Part shown: one piece after another, positions 47,393 to 55,733 of the stretch | How the letters are laid out: every line of letters starts with the position of its first letter | Numbering within the stretch: the stretch's first letter is position 1 | Source: a gamma proteobacterium symbiont of Taylorina sp. | GTDB lineage: Bacteria; Pseudomonadota; Gammaproteobacteria; GRL18 | Reading direction: 5' to 3' | Length of the DNA stretch: 64,000 bases | Assembly (NCBI GenBank): GCA_025655455.1 | Contig: JAHXIV010000015.1 | Coordinates: 1-64,000 of the forward strand | Position numbers and translations under genes: made by a program | Notes under the pieces: generated by a model | Databases searched by the model: none | Seen by the model: only the letters and a program-made list of their open reading frames with translations | What the model was told of the DNA's origin: nothing

Positions 47393-48655
47393 CTATTTTC
47401 TATTTTCGACATGACCATCTATATACAGATGAATATCATCATCACCTCCAAGCTGTCCATCCGGGCCATGGGATGTCATTAAAATCGTTGACGACGCTGC
47501 TGTATTATCGTCTCTATATCCAGGATAATAAATATAATCCTCCCCCCAGGGATCTGGTTCTACAGGATCACAAAATGAACAATAACCTCCGTCAGCCATT
47601 TTTTGCAATGATGCTGGAAAATATCCGCTATTATCACCTGAATACATAAGAAGGGTCAGTCCAAATTGTTTTAACATTGACATTGCCTTTATTATTTTCA
47701 TACGACCTATTCCACATGACTTACAATAGGTGGGTATTGCCACTTCGGATAAAATTTCTAAAATAGCGACTTGAAGAGAGTGTTCAATTAATGTAAAACG
47801 TTTTTGAGGTATTTTAAACATTGTCTTACCTGACCGGGTTTGAACCGTGTTTTCCAAAGCAGTGATCCAGTCATTCACCTTAGTCCTGAAATCATCGGGA
47901 CAGCTATCAAAGCAGATCTGATTCATTTGTGCAAAAGACTCGCCAAAAGTCACCAGATCGGTATTGTGGGTATTCTGATACTCCTGATAAATGGAAGTAA
48001 ACAATGTACATGCCTGCTGAATATTAAAACCAGAGGCAGGTTCTCCTTTTAAATCCACCAGTGCTCCCCAGTTGCCATCAGGTTTAATAAATTGCAACCG
48101 GGTTCCATCCCATTGATGTTGTGCAACCGGTCCCGTCGGGCCGTCAACACCTTGTGACCCCTCTACACCCTGTGGTCCATCAGAACCTTTTGAACCCTGT
48201 TCACCTTGTATTCCTTGTTTACCTTGTTCACCTTGCATTCCTTGTATGCCCTGTACACCTTGAAAACCTTCAGGTCCTTGAGATCCTTGAGGTCCTACTG
48301 CACCGATGGTTAAATCATAAATAGCCGTTTTATCCTGTTTAAACTTGCTGTCAGTGCTGACAGCCACCATATAATCCCCATCAGACATCATAGCTGTTAA
48401 TACTATCTGTATATCTGAAAGATAGTCTTCATCAAGATCATAATGGATACTATCACCAATAAAAATATAAGGAGCATCACCTTTAGACATAAAGTTAATA
48501 CCTGTAATTGTCAAGGTCACTTCAGGCCATGTACCATAAGCAGTATGTATTTCCGCAATGATGGGATACTTATTATCTGCGGCAATAAGCAAATTGTTGA
48601 AAAACAAAGCTGTAATAAGCATCAGAAGTTTTATACTGGATTTGAATGATTTCAT
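47393..48655 (-). CDS. Secreted collagen-like protein with pseudopilin-like C-terminal domain
   Basis: The 420-residue protein has a signal peptide (about 1-26), an IPT/TIG-like beta-sandwich (about 28-117), and a collagen-like tract of about 19 G-x-y triplets (121-177, GPQGSQGPEGFQGVQGIQGM onward). A segment of unknown fold follows. The C-terminus resembles type II pseudopilins: LKQFGLTLLMYSGDNSGYFP, PDPWGEDYIYYPG, SHGPDGQLGGDDDIH and a final DGHVE. It lacks a prepilin signal itself. It is a tandem paralogue of the gene 43 bases upstream. Surface exposure and adhesion or host contact are inferred. Confidence 0.8.
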   Translation of the reverse strand: MKSFKSSIKLLMLITALFFNNLLIAADNKYPIIAEIHTAYGTWPEVTLTITGINFMSKGDAPYIFIGDSIHYDLDEDYLSDIQIVLTAMMSDGDYMVAVSTDSKFKQDKTAIYDLTIGAVGPQGSQGPEGFQGVQGIQGMQGEQGKQGIQGEQGSKGSDGPQGVEGSQGVDGPTGPVAQHQWDGTRLQFIKPDGNWGALVDLKGEPASGFNIQQACTLFTSIYQEYQNTHNTDLVTFGESFAQMNQICFDSCPDDFRTKVNDWITALENTVQTRSGKTMFKIPQKRFTLIEHSLQVAILEILSEVAIPTYCKSCGIGRMKIIKAMSMLKQFGLTLLMYSGDNSGYFPASLQKMADGGYCSFCDPVEPDPWGEDYIYYPGYRDDNTAASSTILMTSHGPDGQLGGDDDIHLYIDGHVENRK

Positions 48656-48698
48656 GACAATATCCCCATTTTTATTTGTATTTCACAAGCCGGTAAAT

Positions 48699-50417
48699 CT
48701 ATTTAATACATTTTTCAGATGAACTACACTCAAAGTAATCCGACACAGAACCTAACAGGTCAAAATCTGAAGGCACCCTGTCTATACCTGGAGCTGACAA
48801 AGTATAAGTATTTTCAGAAGCATTATAGACATAGTTAATTATCAACATCCAGGCATCTGTAGGCAGTTCGTCAATCAGATTGTTGTCGATTAATGCGTTA
48901 AGAGTTTCAGGATATTTTCCATTGCCAATGTTTTTGGCAAAGTTTTCCAGGGTATCCTGAATGGTGCCCAATGCATAAGTCGTATCAAGAATATAATTAA
49001 GAATCTCATTATTTTTCAGATCATTTGAGCGGAGAGGATTATAACCATATAAACTGTCATAACGTAAATCATCCCCTGTTCCCTCAATGCCATCCGCCCC
49101 TTTTGAAGTAATGGAATAGGGCGTATCAGCCAAACCACTATAATAATAAATAAATTTTTGTCCCCAGCCATCATAAAAATTGCTGTCATCATATTGATAG
49201 GGCCAGGCTATGCTGCTTCCATAGGCGTAAAGGGTATAGGGTATTATTTCCAGTAAATCCTCCAGAAATCGGGGAAAGGTTTGAGTAGGAGCACCACCCG
49301 AACTAACCCAATTAACATATTGCTGAGAACCACCCCATTGAAAACTTTCCAGATAAGTATAAGGGAGATGTGAATTATCAGGGCCTTCAATGGCTTTGAC
49401 CAGAGAATACATGTGGCTTTGTGTTGTCACTTTATTGGTTTTTAATACATCTGGAGCATCCAATAAGTCAATTTTTGCATTCCAGAAACTATCTACCAGG
49501 CTTTTACAATATAAAGGTGAATCACTTTCTTTCAGACTGTTAATAATGGAGAGCAAATTGATTCTGGTGCTTGAACCCGGTGTGGTCTGGCTTGTATACA
49601 GCAAACTATTATTCGCCTGGTGTATAAAGTTATTAAAACTGACCGGGCAGCTATGCAGGCAAATTCGCCTGATTTCATCAATCGGAACCTTTAAACTAAA
49701 ATCGTTTGCCGGAACCCCTTGTTTAAGTGATTTTAAATATTGATAGGTAGACAGCAGGCATAATTGTGATATGTCCAGACCCGTTTGTGCTGCTTTAAGC
49801 TCAACAGGAATGTCCCAAACTCCCCATTGACTCGCTGGATCCACATTAATCTGCAATTTTGTTCCCTCCCATCGAAAACCTGGTGCCAGTCCGCTTTCAC
49901 CTTGGTCACCACCCTGTTCACCTTGTTCACCAAGTATGCCCTGTTCACCCTGTATACCTTGTTCACCTGGCATACCTTGTTTACCTTGTTCACCTTGCAT
50001 ACCTTGTTCACCCTGAGTCCCTTGAGTCCCTTGAGTCCCTTGAGAACCCACAGCACCAACTGCACCGATGGTTAACTCAAAAGCAGCTGTTTTATCTTTT
50101 TTAAACTGACTATCGATGCTCACCAACATCAGGTAATCTCCTTCAGTCAAATTGGCACTGAGAATGAGTTGATTATCTGATACGGTTTCTTCATCCAATT
50201 CATAACCAACACCATAACCAAGAGAAATATAAGGCAGGGTATTTTTATTCAGGAAGTTAAATCCTGTAATGGTTATGCTAACCTCATCAGTGTCGTTAAA
50301 TTCAGTAAGTATCTCAGTAATGAAGGGGGTTTTACCATTCTCGGCAAATATCATGCTGCTGTAGAATATTATGACAAGGGTAAAAATAAGTGGCAGTTTG
50401 GATTTAATCAGATTCAT
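48699..50417 (-). CDS. Secreted collagen-like protein with GspG-like C-terminal domains (paralogue)
   Basis: The 572-residue protein has a signal peptide (about 1-25), the same IPT/TIG-like domain as its neighbour ([11 protein letters not shown] near 111-120), and a collagen tract (about 118-178) interrupted once at GGDQGESG. A long middle part follows, then two stretches like GspG C-terminal domains ([15 protein letters not shown] with [17 protein letters not shown], and [19 protein letters not shown] with [11 protein letters not shown]). The first 120 residues and the collagen start match the downstream paralogue. It is probably the first gene of the pair, with the promoter beyond 50417. 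Confidence 0.8.
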   Translation of the reverse strand: MNLIKSKLPLIFTLVIIFYSSMIFAENGKTPFITEILTEFNDTDEVSITITGFNFLNKNTLPYISLGYGVGYELDEETVSDNQLILSANLTEGDYLMLVSIDSQFKKDKTAAFELTIGAVGAVGSQGTQGTQGTQGEQGMQGEQGKQGMPGEQGIQGEQGILGEQGEQGGDQGESGLAPGFRWEGTKLQINVDPASQWGVWDIPVELKAAQTGLDISQLCLLSTYQYLKSLKQGVPANDFSLKVPIDEIRRICLHSCPVSFNNFIHQANNSLLYTSQTTPGSSTRINLLSIINSLKESDSPLYCKSLVDSFWNAKIDLLDAPDVLKTNKVTTQSHMYSLVKAIEGPDNSHLPYTYLESFQWGGSQQYVNWVSSGGAPTQTFPRFLEDLLEIIPYTLYAYGSSIAWPYQYDDSNFYDGWGQKFIYYYSGLADTPYSITSKGADGIEGTGDDLRYDSLYGYNPLRSNDLKNNEILNYILDTTYALGTIQDTLENFAKNIGNGKYPETLNALIDNNLIDELPTDAWMLIINYVYNASENTYTLSAPGIDRVPSDFDLLGSVSDYFECSSSEKCIK

Positions 50418-51066
50418 AGCTAAGCACCTTTTTCAGAGAACAATAATCCCGTAGTCGTTGGTCTTTGTGTAGAAACTATCACCGAAAATATATGAAAAAA
50501 AGAACTATAACGTTTGTGAAAAAGCATTATATTCCTCCTTAGCAATCTAAGTTGAATGAATTATTTTTATGAAAGTCTATCAGAAATAATATTCTAAATT
50601 TTATGATGCACACAAGCAGATGTATTGTGGCATTACCTGGGTTAAATTAAATTTGGAATACTTAATCTGAGCAAGTCTCCTGAAATATAAAAACATCATC
50701 ATATTATTGATAAATGAAATTCAGGCAACTCAGCTGTCTCAGTGGTGAGGTCTTTAGCTTTCCGTTTTCTCTTTAAAAGAGGATTAGGCTTTTTCTGAAA
50801 TTACACTATTAACTTTATACCTATAATTTATAATATCTATTGTACTTTAGTATTAGTTTTAAGGCTAAGTTGATAATACTTGATAAATATCAATTTATAT
50901 AAGTCTACTGTTTATTTATGAATAGAGAGACTTTAAAGGTTGTTATTACTGAACACCTGCTGATATGGTCAATCAATTTAGCTGAAAAAACTTGATATTT
51001 CTTTCTAAATTCTAAATGTTGGATATTTTATTGATTTTATAATTGCCACTTTATGATATTAAATTA
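50418..51066. other. Long intergenic stretch upstream of the collagen-like genes
   Basis: AT-rich and without recognisable genes or repeats. It should contain the minus-strand promoter of the collagen-like pair. Confidence 0.45.
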
Positions 51067-51297
51067 TTATTCGTGAATAAAAGTCAATAACTGGTTAGGG
51101 ACGAAAGCATAATGAGTTGTAAAATGTAAAACACTCAGCCTAATCAAATATTTTTTCTTCTTCCTGTCATAAACAGCAACCATTGAAGCCGTTTTGTGAC
51201 CACCGGCATCCTGTTTGTTGCCGTCAAAATCACTGATCCCTTGAGTAATTTCTTCTCTATTATCATAAAAATAAAGAGCCACAATCGGTGTTCGCAT
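51067..51297 (-). CDS. Small unrecognised ORF, probably a gene fragment
   Basis: The 76-residue ORF reads coherently (MRTPIVALYFYDNREEITQG, then KTASMVAVYDRKKKKYL). The open frame extends 13 codons further upstream (VFPQGSYDNGTA) with no start codon before a stop, so the original N-terminus is probably lost. I cannot identify the family. Confidence 0.38.
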   Translation of the reverse strand: MRTPIVALYFYDNREEITQGISDFDGNKQDAGGHKTASMVAVYDRKKKKYLIRLSVLHFTTHYAFVPNQLLTFIHE

Positions 51298-51455
51298 GGC
51301 TGTGCCATTATCATACGAACCTTGAGGAAATACTGATCAATCATTTTTAATTGCCATGATTGTTAGAGTAATAAAATTATCTATGATATTAAGTGTTATA
51401 ATAATACAATGAAAAATTTAAGAAGTCACAAGTGAGTTTTCAAGGTTAAGATAAA

Positions 51456-51566
51456 ATGGCAAAAAAGAAAAGTGCCGGGATTATCCCTTATACACATGAC
51501 GAAAGACTTGACGGATACAAAATCGGCTGTCGAGTTTACTCACTGGAAACAGAATTCAGGAGATAA
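51456..51566 (+). CDS. Tiny ORF abutting the discoidin-like gene
   Basis: A 36-residue basic peptide (MAKKKSAGIIPYTHDERLDG, then YKIGCRVYS) ends 3 bases before the next gene's ATG. Its close spacing suggests either a real leader gene or a truncated relic. No strong ribosome binding site is visible. Confidence 0.25.
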   Translation: MAKKKSAGIIPYTHDERLDGYKIGCRVYSLETEFRR

Positions 51567-51569
51567 GTG

Positions 51570-52043
51570 ATGCGTAAAAAAATAATTACCCCGATTCTAC
51601 ATGAGACGGCTATTTCAGGTCAGGAATGGTTGAATATCGATACGCTTGCGAAAGTCGAAATGACATCGGAAGATTCCTCTTTTCCGATTGAATCAGCTTT
51701 ATTGCCTGGTCGGGATTTGGGCTGGCGTGCCGCGACACCCGGAGAGCAGACGATCCGACTGCATTTTGAAGAGCCTCTATCGATTAAACGAATCTGGCTC
51801 AATTTTGTAGAAAGCGATATTGAGCGAACACAGGAATATGTTTTGCGATGGTCAGCGGATGGCGGAAAATCCTGGCATGAAATAGTGCGTCAGCAATGGA
51901 ACTTTAGCCCCTCTGGAGCAACCCGGGAAACGCAGGATTTACAGGTCGGGCTTGAACAGATGAATCTGCTTGAACTCATTATCATCCCGGATATCAGTGG
52001 CGGAAATGCATTGGCATCACTGGCGCAATTGCATCTAGCCTAG
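51570..52043 (+). CDS. F5/8 type C (discoidin)-like carbohydrate-binding domain protein
   Basis: The 157-residue soluble protein resembles a family common in pseudomonads that is labelled carbohydrate-binding. Cues are WLNIDTLAKVEMTSEDSSFP, PGRDLGWRAATPGEQTIRL, YVLRWSADGGKSWHEIVRQQ and PDISGGNALASLAQL. The fold is a galactose-binding-like beta sandwich. There is no signal peptide, so it probably acts in the cytoplasm. The ligand is unknown. ATG 51570 has AGGAG 8 bases upstream. Confidence 0.75.
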   Translation: MRKKIITPILHETAISGQEWLNIDTLAKVEMTSEDSSFPIESALLPGRDLGWRAATPGEQTIRLHFEEPLSIKRIWLNFVESDIERTQEYVLRWSADGGKSWHEIVRQQWNFSPSGATRETQDLQVGLEQMNLLELIIIPDISGGNALASLAQLHLA

Positions 52044-52075
52044 ATTATAGAAGAGTTGAATGACATTTTATCACT

Positions 52076-52870
52076 ATGATTGCAGATAGCGTAAAAAAAG
52101 AAATATTAAAAAGAATTAGAAATGCTGAAATTGAGCATAATGTTAAAGTTTTATATGCAATTGAATCAGGTAGCCGAGCTTGGGGATTTGAATCGCCAAA
52201 TAGTGATTATGATGTCAGGTTTATTTACACTCACCCAAAGGATTGGTATGTTTCGGTTGATCTGGAAGAAAAACGTGATGTCATAGAATATGATATCATT
52301 GATGAAATTGATATAAATGGATGGGATGTAAGAAAAGCTCTAAGACTTTTCTGGAAATCAAATCCTTCATTTGTTGAATGGCTACAATCCCCGATTGTTT
52401 ATGTGGATGATAATCACTTTGCCCCTCAAGCAAGAAATTTACTGGACAGCATTTACTCTGTTGAAAAAGGCATTTATCACTATCGAAGTATGGCCAGGAC
52501 AAATTATAGAGGCTACTTAAAAAGCTCATTGGTTCCAATAAAGAAATATTTTTATGTGCTTCGACCACTCCTATCAATCATGTGGCTTGAGAAATATGAT
52601 CAGCCAGCACCAATAGTGTTTGATCAACTTAGAGGATTAGTTTTTGAAAACCAGGAACTTGATGAAGAAATATCAAAACTATTACAACGAAAAAAGACAA
52701 GTAAAGAAAAAGAGATTGCACCAGCAATTCCTATTATCAATAAATTTATTGATAATGAGCTCAATCGACTAGAAAAATACGGTGAAAAAACAAAAGGTCA
52801 AGTTTCATCAATAAGCTCTCTTAATGATTTATTTCATGAAGTCTTGGCTCAAACAGATTCAAATTGTTGA
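52076..52870 (+). CDS. Nucleotidyltransferase of the COG3541 (YcgL/RlaP-like) family
   Basis: The 264-residue protein has the polymerase-beta-type signature YAIESGSRAWGFESPNSDYD VR with G-S and the two catalytic Asp, followed by FIYTHPKDWY and the third acidic residue in VIEYDIIDEI. The helical C-terminal part (YRGYLKSSLVPIKKYFYVLR) is family-typical. Members are predicted nucleotidyltransferases associated with nucleic-acid repair or phage-linked genes. It sits in the accessory stretch with no obvious partner. Confidence 0.88.
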   Translation: MIADSVKKEILKRIRNAEIEHNVKVLYAIESGSRAWGFESPNSDYDVRFIYTHPKDWYVSVDLEEKRDVIEYDIIDEIDINGWDVRKALRLFWKSNPSFVEWLQSPIVYVDDNHFAPQARNLLDSIYSVEKGIYHYRSMARTNYRGYLKSSLVPIKKYFYVLRPLLSIMWLEKYDQPAPIVFDQLRGLVFENQELDEEISKLLQRKKTSKEKEIAPAIPIINKFIDNELNRLEKYGEKTKGQVSSISSLNDLFHEVLAQTDSNC

Positions 52871-53030
52871 ATATAAGAGCCATCAGCCAAACTTGAATTC
52901 GGCTACCGTCATGTGTGGCACAGGATAAGATAGAGTAAGAAACAACAACTCTATCTAATAACATAAATTTCTACATAATGATGGTGGAAAAATTGAAGCT
53001 ATTTAGAGTATAAAAATCAGAGGTGAATAA

Positions 53031-53288
53031 TTGCAAACACTAGTTAAAAAATGGTTTCAAGACAAGGGCTACGGTTTTCTTGAAAATGGGACAGGTCCAG
53101 ATATTATGGTACGAAAAGCAGAACTTATTAAATGTTCTTATTTAAAGGTTCGTTCAATCGTAGAATTTGAGTGCCATATTGATGACCAGAGGTTAATTGC
53201 CAAAAAGGTCAGTCTTTTACCTAAAAAAAGTAAAATACAGAATAAACAACGTGGTTCCAGAACACATCCTTTTGGTGTGATGACATAA
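53031..53288 (+). CDS. Cold-shock-domain-like protein, divergent
   Basis: The 85-residue protein begins with a TTG (GAGGTG upstream) and has the opening of a cold-shock domain (VKKWFQDKGYGFLENG), with the RNP1-like K-G-Y-G-F intact. The RNP2-like VFAH is replaced by IMVRKAEL. The second half (VEFECHIDDQRLIAKKVSLL) fits the remaining strands, followed by a basic tail (KKSKIQNKQRGSR). It probably binds single-stranded nucleic acid more weakly than CspA. Confidence 0.68.
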   Translation: MQTLVKKWFQDKGYGFLENGTGPDIMVRKAELIKCSYLKVRSIVEFECHIDDQRLIAKKVSLLPKKSKIQNKQRGSRTHPFGVMT

Positions 53289-53291
53289 GGA

Positions 53292-54076
53292 TTGGGCAAC
53301 GGGGAAGTGCTTAATCGCATAAACAATCTGCTGGAGGTGCGTGCACTTTATAATGAACGTAAAGACATGGCTGATGTTATGGAGCAAAAATTTCTTCATC
53401 GCACCCGGGAGCTCCATGATACACGACTGATGATTATCCAGCGACTTGGCCGTGCGGGTGAGTACCGTGATAATGAAACCGGTATGCATGTCATTCGCAT
53501 GAGTAAAAGCAGTCAAAGGTTGGCACTGGCTGCGGGTTTAGGTGAATCCTATGCTGAATTGATTCTCAATGCCAGTCCGATGCATGATGTCGGTAAGATT
53601 GGTATTTCTGATAGCATTTTACTCAAACCTGGCAAGCTTGACAGAGATGAATTTGATACGATAAAAACTCATGCCCAGATTGGTGCCCCTCTTTAACAGG
53701 AAATGACAACATAGACAAAGAGCATAAAATTCTTTTTGAACTCATCAATAGTATTCATGATGCGATTATTGATGGTGACATCAAATTGTGTGAAAACCTT
53801 TTTATCACTTTTCAGGAACAAACTGCCCGCCATTTTAAAACAGAAGAATTGATCCTTGCCGAGTCAAATTATCCTGAGATTGAAGAACATCGTATTTATC
53901 ATAAAAAATTACTGCTTATGGCCAGAGAAACTTCAGAAAAGTGTCAAAATATGATTGATAAAGTGAATCTGTTAAAGTGTTTTGATGAGTTAATTCAGTT
54001 TTTTATTGATGATGTTGTTAGTGGAGATTTGGCTTACAAGTATCATCTTCAGAATACGGGCTTTGCGAGCCGCTAA
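53292..54076 (+). pseudogene. Relic of an HD-GYP/hemerythrin protein
   Basis: The first part (53292-53696) keeps the HD-GYP N-half (NLLEVRALYNERKDMADVME, EYRDNETGMHVIRMS, SPMHDVGKIGISD) but not its receiver. A frameshift near 53690 leads into LTGNDN, still HD-GYP sequence, which then jumps directly to a hemerythrin domain (IDKEHKILFELINSIHDAII, HFKTEELILAESNYPEIEEH, HRIYHKKLL). The GYP-containing half is deleted at the fusion point near 53715. The hemerythrin residues His, Glu and HxxxH-type are present, but no intact start exists. The parent was probably a c-di-GMP phosphodiesterase with an oxygen-binding module. Confidence 0.78.
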
Positions 54077-54269
54077 TGATGATTTATTTAGGATTATAGT
54101 AATCGGGCTTGCTCTGGTGGGGCTGTCCATCCATTGCCAGTTTCTTTTTTTTGCTCTATGATTGTGGCATTGCATATTTGTTAAACGATTGTTGAAGTGT
54201 ATTAAATGATTACAGAAAAAAGGATAAAGACTTATAATGGCAATTTATAAGGTTGAAAAGTAAATAATT

Positions 54270-54500
54270 ATGAATAACAGTATATTTGCCCAAGAAATTG
54301 AAGCCATACTCGATACATGCATTATGGCTATTAATGAACTATGTGCTGAAGGCCATAGTCAGGATGAAGCTGTCTTAGAAGTACTCTCCAATTTTGAAAA
54401 CACAATGGAAGAACATGGTGTTAGACCTGATGAACGTCAGATGATGCTGTTGGATTTATCAGCAGAATTACGTAATTATTATCATGGTAATAAGCAGTAG
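54270..54500 (+). CDS. Small acidic protein of unknown function
   Basis: The 76-residue helical protein (EIEAILDTCIMAINELCAEG, QDEAVLEVLSNFENTMEEHG) has no signal peptide. It has a coherent acidic composition and good length for a small regulator. It stands alone between the HD-GYP relic and a lipoprotein gene. No family is recognised. Confidence 0.55.
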   Translation: MNNSIFAQEIEAILDTCIMAINELCAEGHSQDEAVLEVLSNFENTMEEHGVRPDERQMMLLDLSAELRNYYHGNKQ

Positions 54501-54583
54501 CAATAGAATTACCCTTTGGTTACTAAATCTAATATGATGAGGTGTTGTATTCAAACCATAAACCTTCAAGTTAAAGGATAATA

Positions 54584-54679
54584 ATGAATAAACTGATATT
54601 GCCTTTATTTATTGTGATCTTAATTGCTGGTTGTTGCACTCCTGACCTACCAGGACCAATTGGCATACCTGGCGTATAA
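54584..54679 (+). CDS. Tiny lipoprotein with a collagen-like motif
   Basis: The 31-residue product has a textbook type II signal peptide (NKLILPLFIVILIAGC). The very short mature part is CCTPDLPGPIGIPGV, with G-P-I-G-I-P-G collagen-like spacing. AAAGGA lies 8 bases before the ATG. It precedes a two-helix membrane protein. Its size is unusual but the signal and start are convincing. It may be a real surface peptide or the remains of a longer collagen-like lipoprotein. Confidence 0.5.
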   Translation: MNKLILPLFIVILIAGCCTPDLPGPIGIPGV

Positions 54680-54692
54680 TGGGCTAGCAATC

Positions 54693-54905
54693 ATGGGAAC
54701 AACAGTTGGTGAAATTATGGCTTTTGTCGGCTTTGTATTTTTGGGTATAGGTACATGGCTTATAAAAAAATTTGATAATAAAGCGGGTTACTGTGGTATC
54801 GGCAATCCATACCCGTACAGCGGAATCTTTACCACTCTAGGTCTTTTAGCTGCGATACTTGGTGGTTTCTTAGTCGTGTTCGGTATTGGGATGATAATTA
54901 TTTAA
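54693..54905 (+). CDS. Small two-helix membrane protein
   Basis: The 70-residue protein has two transmembrane helices (about 8-23 and 45-68) joined by a loop with a Gly/Tyr-rich turn (GYCGIGNPYPYSG). The ATG at 54693 is preferred because the frame upstream overlaps the lipoprotein gene. The function is unknown. Confidence 0.55.
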   Translation: MGTTVGEIMAFVGFVFLGIGTWLIKKFDNKAGYCGIGNPYPYSGIFTTLGLLAAILGGFLVVFGIGMIII

Positions 54906-54937
54906 TTTCATCTGCAAAATCATCACTGAATTAACAA

Positions 54938-54968
54938 AAAAAGGCAAACCCGGAAAGGTTTACCTTTT
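54938..54968. terminator. Bidirectional terminator-like hairpin
   Basis: AAAGGCAAACC pairs with GGTTTACCTTT (one mismatch) around CGGAAA-type bases, flanked by A and T runs. It lies between the convergent genes ending at 54905 and 55012. Confidence 0.7.
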
Positions 54969-55011
54969 AATTTAAAACACAGATAAATGCTGTTTTCTTA
55001 TTACCGTATGT

Positions 55012-55221
55012 TTAAATAGCTGTAATATTCTCAGCTTGAAGACCTTTTGGTCCCTGAGTTATTATAAACTCAACTTGTTGTCCTTCTGCTAAGGTTTTGA
55101 AGCCTTCACTAGCAATCTGATTATAGTGAGCGAATACGTCTTCACCAGACTCCTGCTCGATAAAACCAAAACCTTTAGATTCATTGAACCATTTTACGGT
55201 TCCTTTTACTTTATTAGACAT
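55012..55221 (-). CDS. Cold-shock protein (CspA family)
   Basis: The 69-residue protein is a standard cold-shock domain with RNP1 (KGFGFIE) and RNP2 (DVFAHY), and KGLQAENI at the end. It binds single-stranded RNA and DNA, melting secondary structure at low temperature. ATG 55221 is the family start ([14 protein letters not shown]); an in-frame ATG 18 codons upstream is unlikely. It has a long leader with a conserved element (see the promoter entry). Confidence 0.95.
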   Translation of the reverse strand: MSNKVKGTVKWFNESKGFGFIEQESGEDVFAHYNQIASEGFKTLAEGQQVEFIITQGPKGLQAENITAI

Positions 55222-55402
55222 AATAATATCCTGAAAATTTAATATAAGTGTGCCTTCAAGAGGCGTGGATAGCAAAAAATTGAGCTGGTACTTAGAAACT
55301 ACAGAACGAGGAATTACGAATAAAACAACGAAACGGAGGATTTAAACAAAAAACTTTATTTCTAGCTAAGGCACATAATATAGTATTTATTGTAGATGTC
55401 AA
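55222..55402 (-). promoter_or_regulatory. cspA-type promoter and long 5' leader
   Basis: On the minus strand TTGACA (55402-55397) and TATTAT (55380-55375) are 16 bases apart, giving a leader of about 147 bases. Shortly before the start codon lies GGCACACTTA (55254-55245), the same block seen ahead of the Shine-Dalgarno in E. coli cspA mRNA. The leader is therefore probably a thermosensitive, structured cold-shock leader. Confidence 0.65.
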
Positions 55403-55733
55403 TGATTACTTGTGTATTTACACATAATGGTAACCACAAAACAAAAGATTACAAATATAATGATTGCAACTGGAATTAAAATGGCAGGTTTTGGAAGTAA
55501 AATTAAGAAGCAATGTAAATCTTCAATTATTGAGAAAGGTCATTTGTGAATTGACAATAACTTGAATAGCTGTATCTGTTGCTATTTTTTTCATGAAAAA
55601 CAGCCGTATGATAAAATCTGCTATAATATGCTGACTGCATTAGCATGAAGGCGGATCTTTCTACAGGTAACAAGCTCAGGAATTTTTACCTATCCTTGTA
55701 TGTGGTTATAGTTACTATATAACGGATAAACAA
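55276..55733. other. Divergent intergenic region between csp and copA
   Basis: It holds the csp promoter and leader. Upstream of copA there is a TATAAT at 55622-55627 without a clear -35, and no obvious CueR-type operator is seen. Confidence 0.45.

Noticed and set aside
48121-48324. Plus-strand open frame opposite the collagen tract
   Set aside because: The G-x-y repeat of the minus-strand gene creates long open frames in other frames; the translated product is a Pro/His/Val/Leu repeat with no protein character.
49733-50104. Several overlapping open frames over the second collagen tract, some looking like repetitive peptides
   Set aside because: They are shadows of the G-x-y codons of the 48699-50417 gene, not separate repeat proteins.
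47393-50417. CRISPR array suspected from short periodic repeats
   Set aside because: The periodicity is 9 bases within coding triplets of the collagen tract; there are no spacer-repeat units anywhere in the window and no cas genes.
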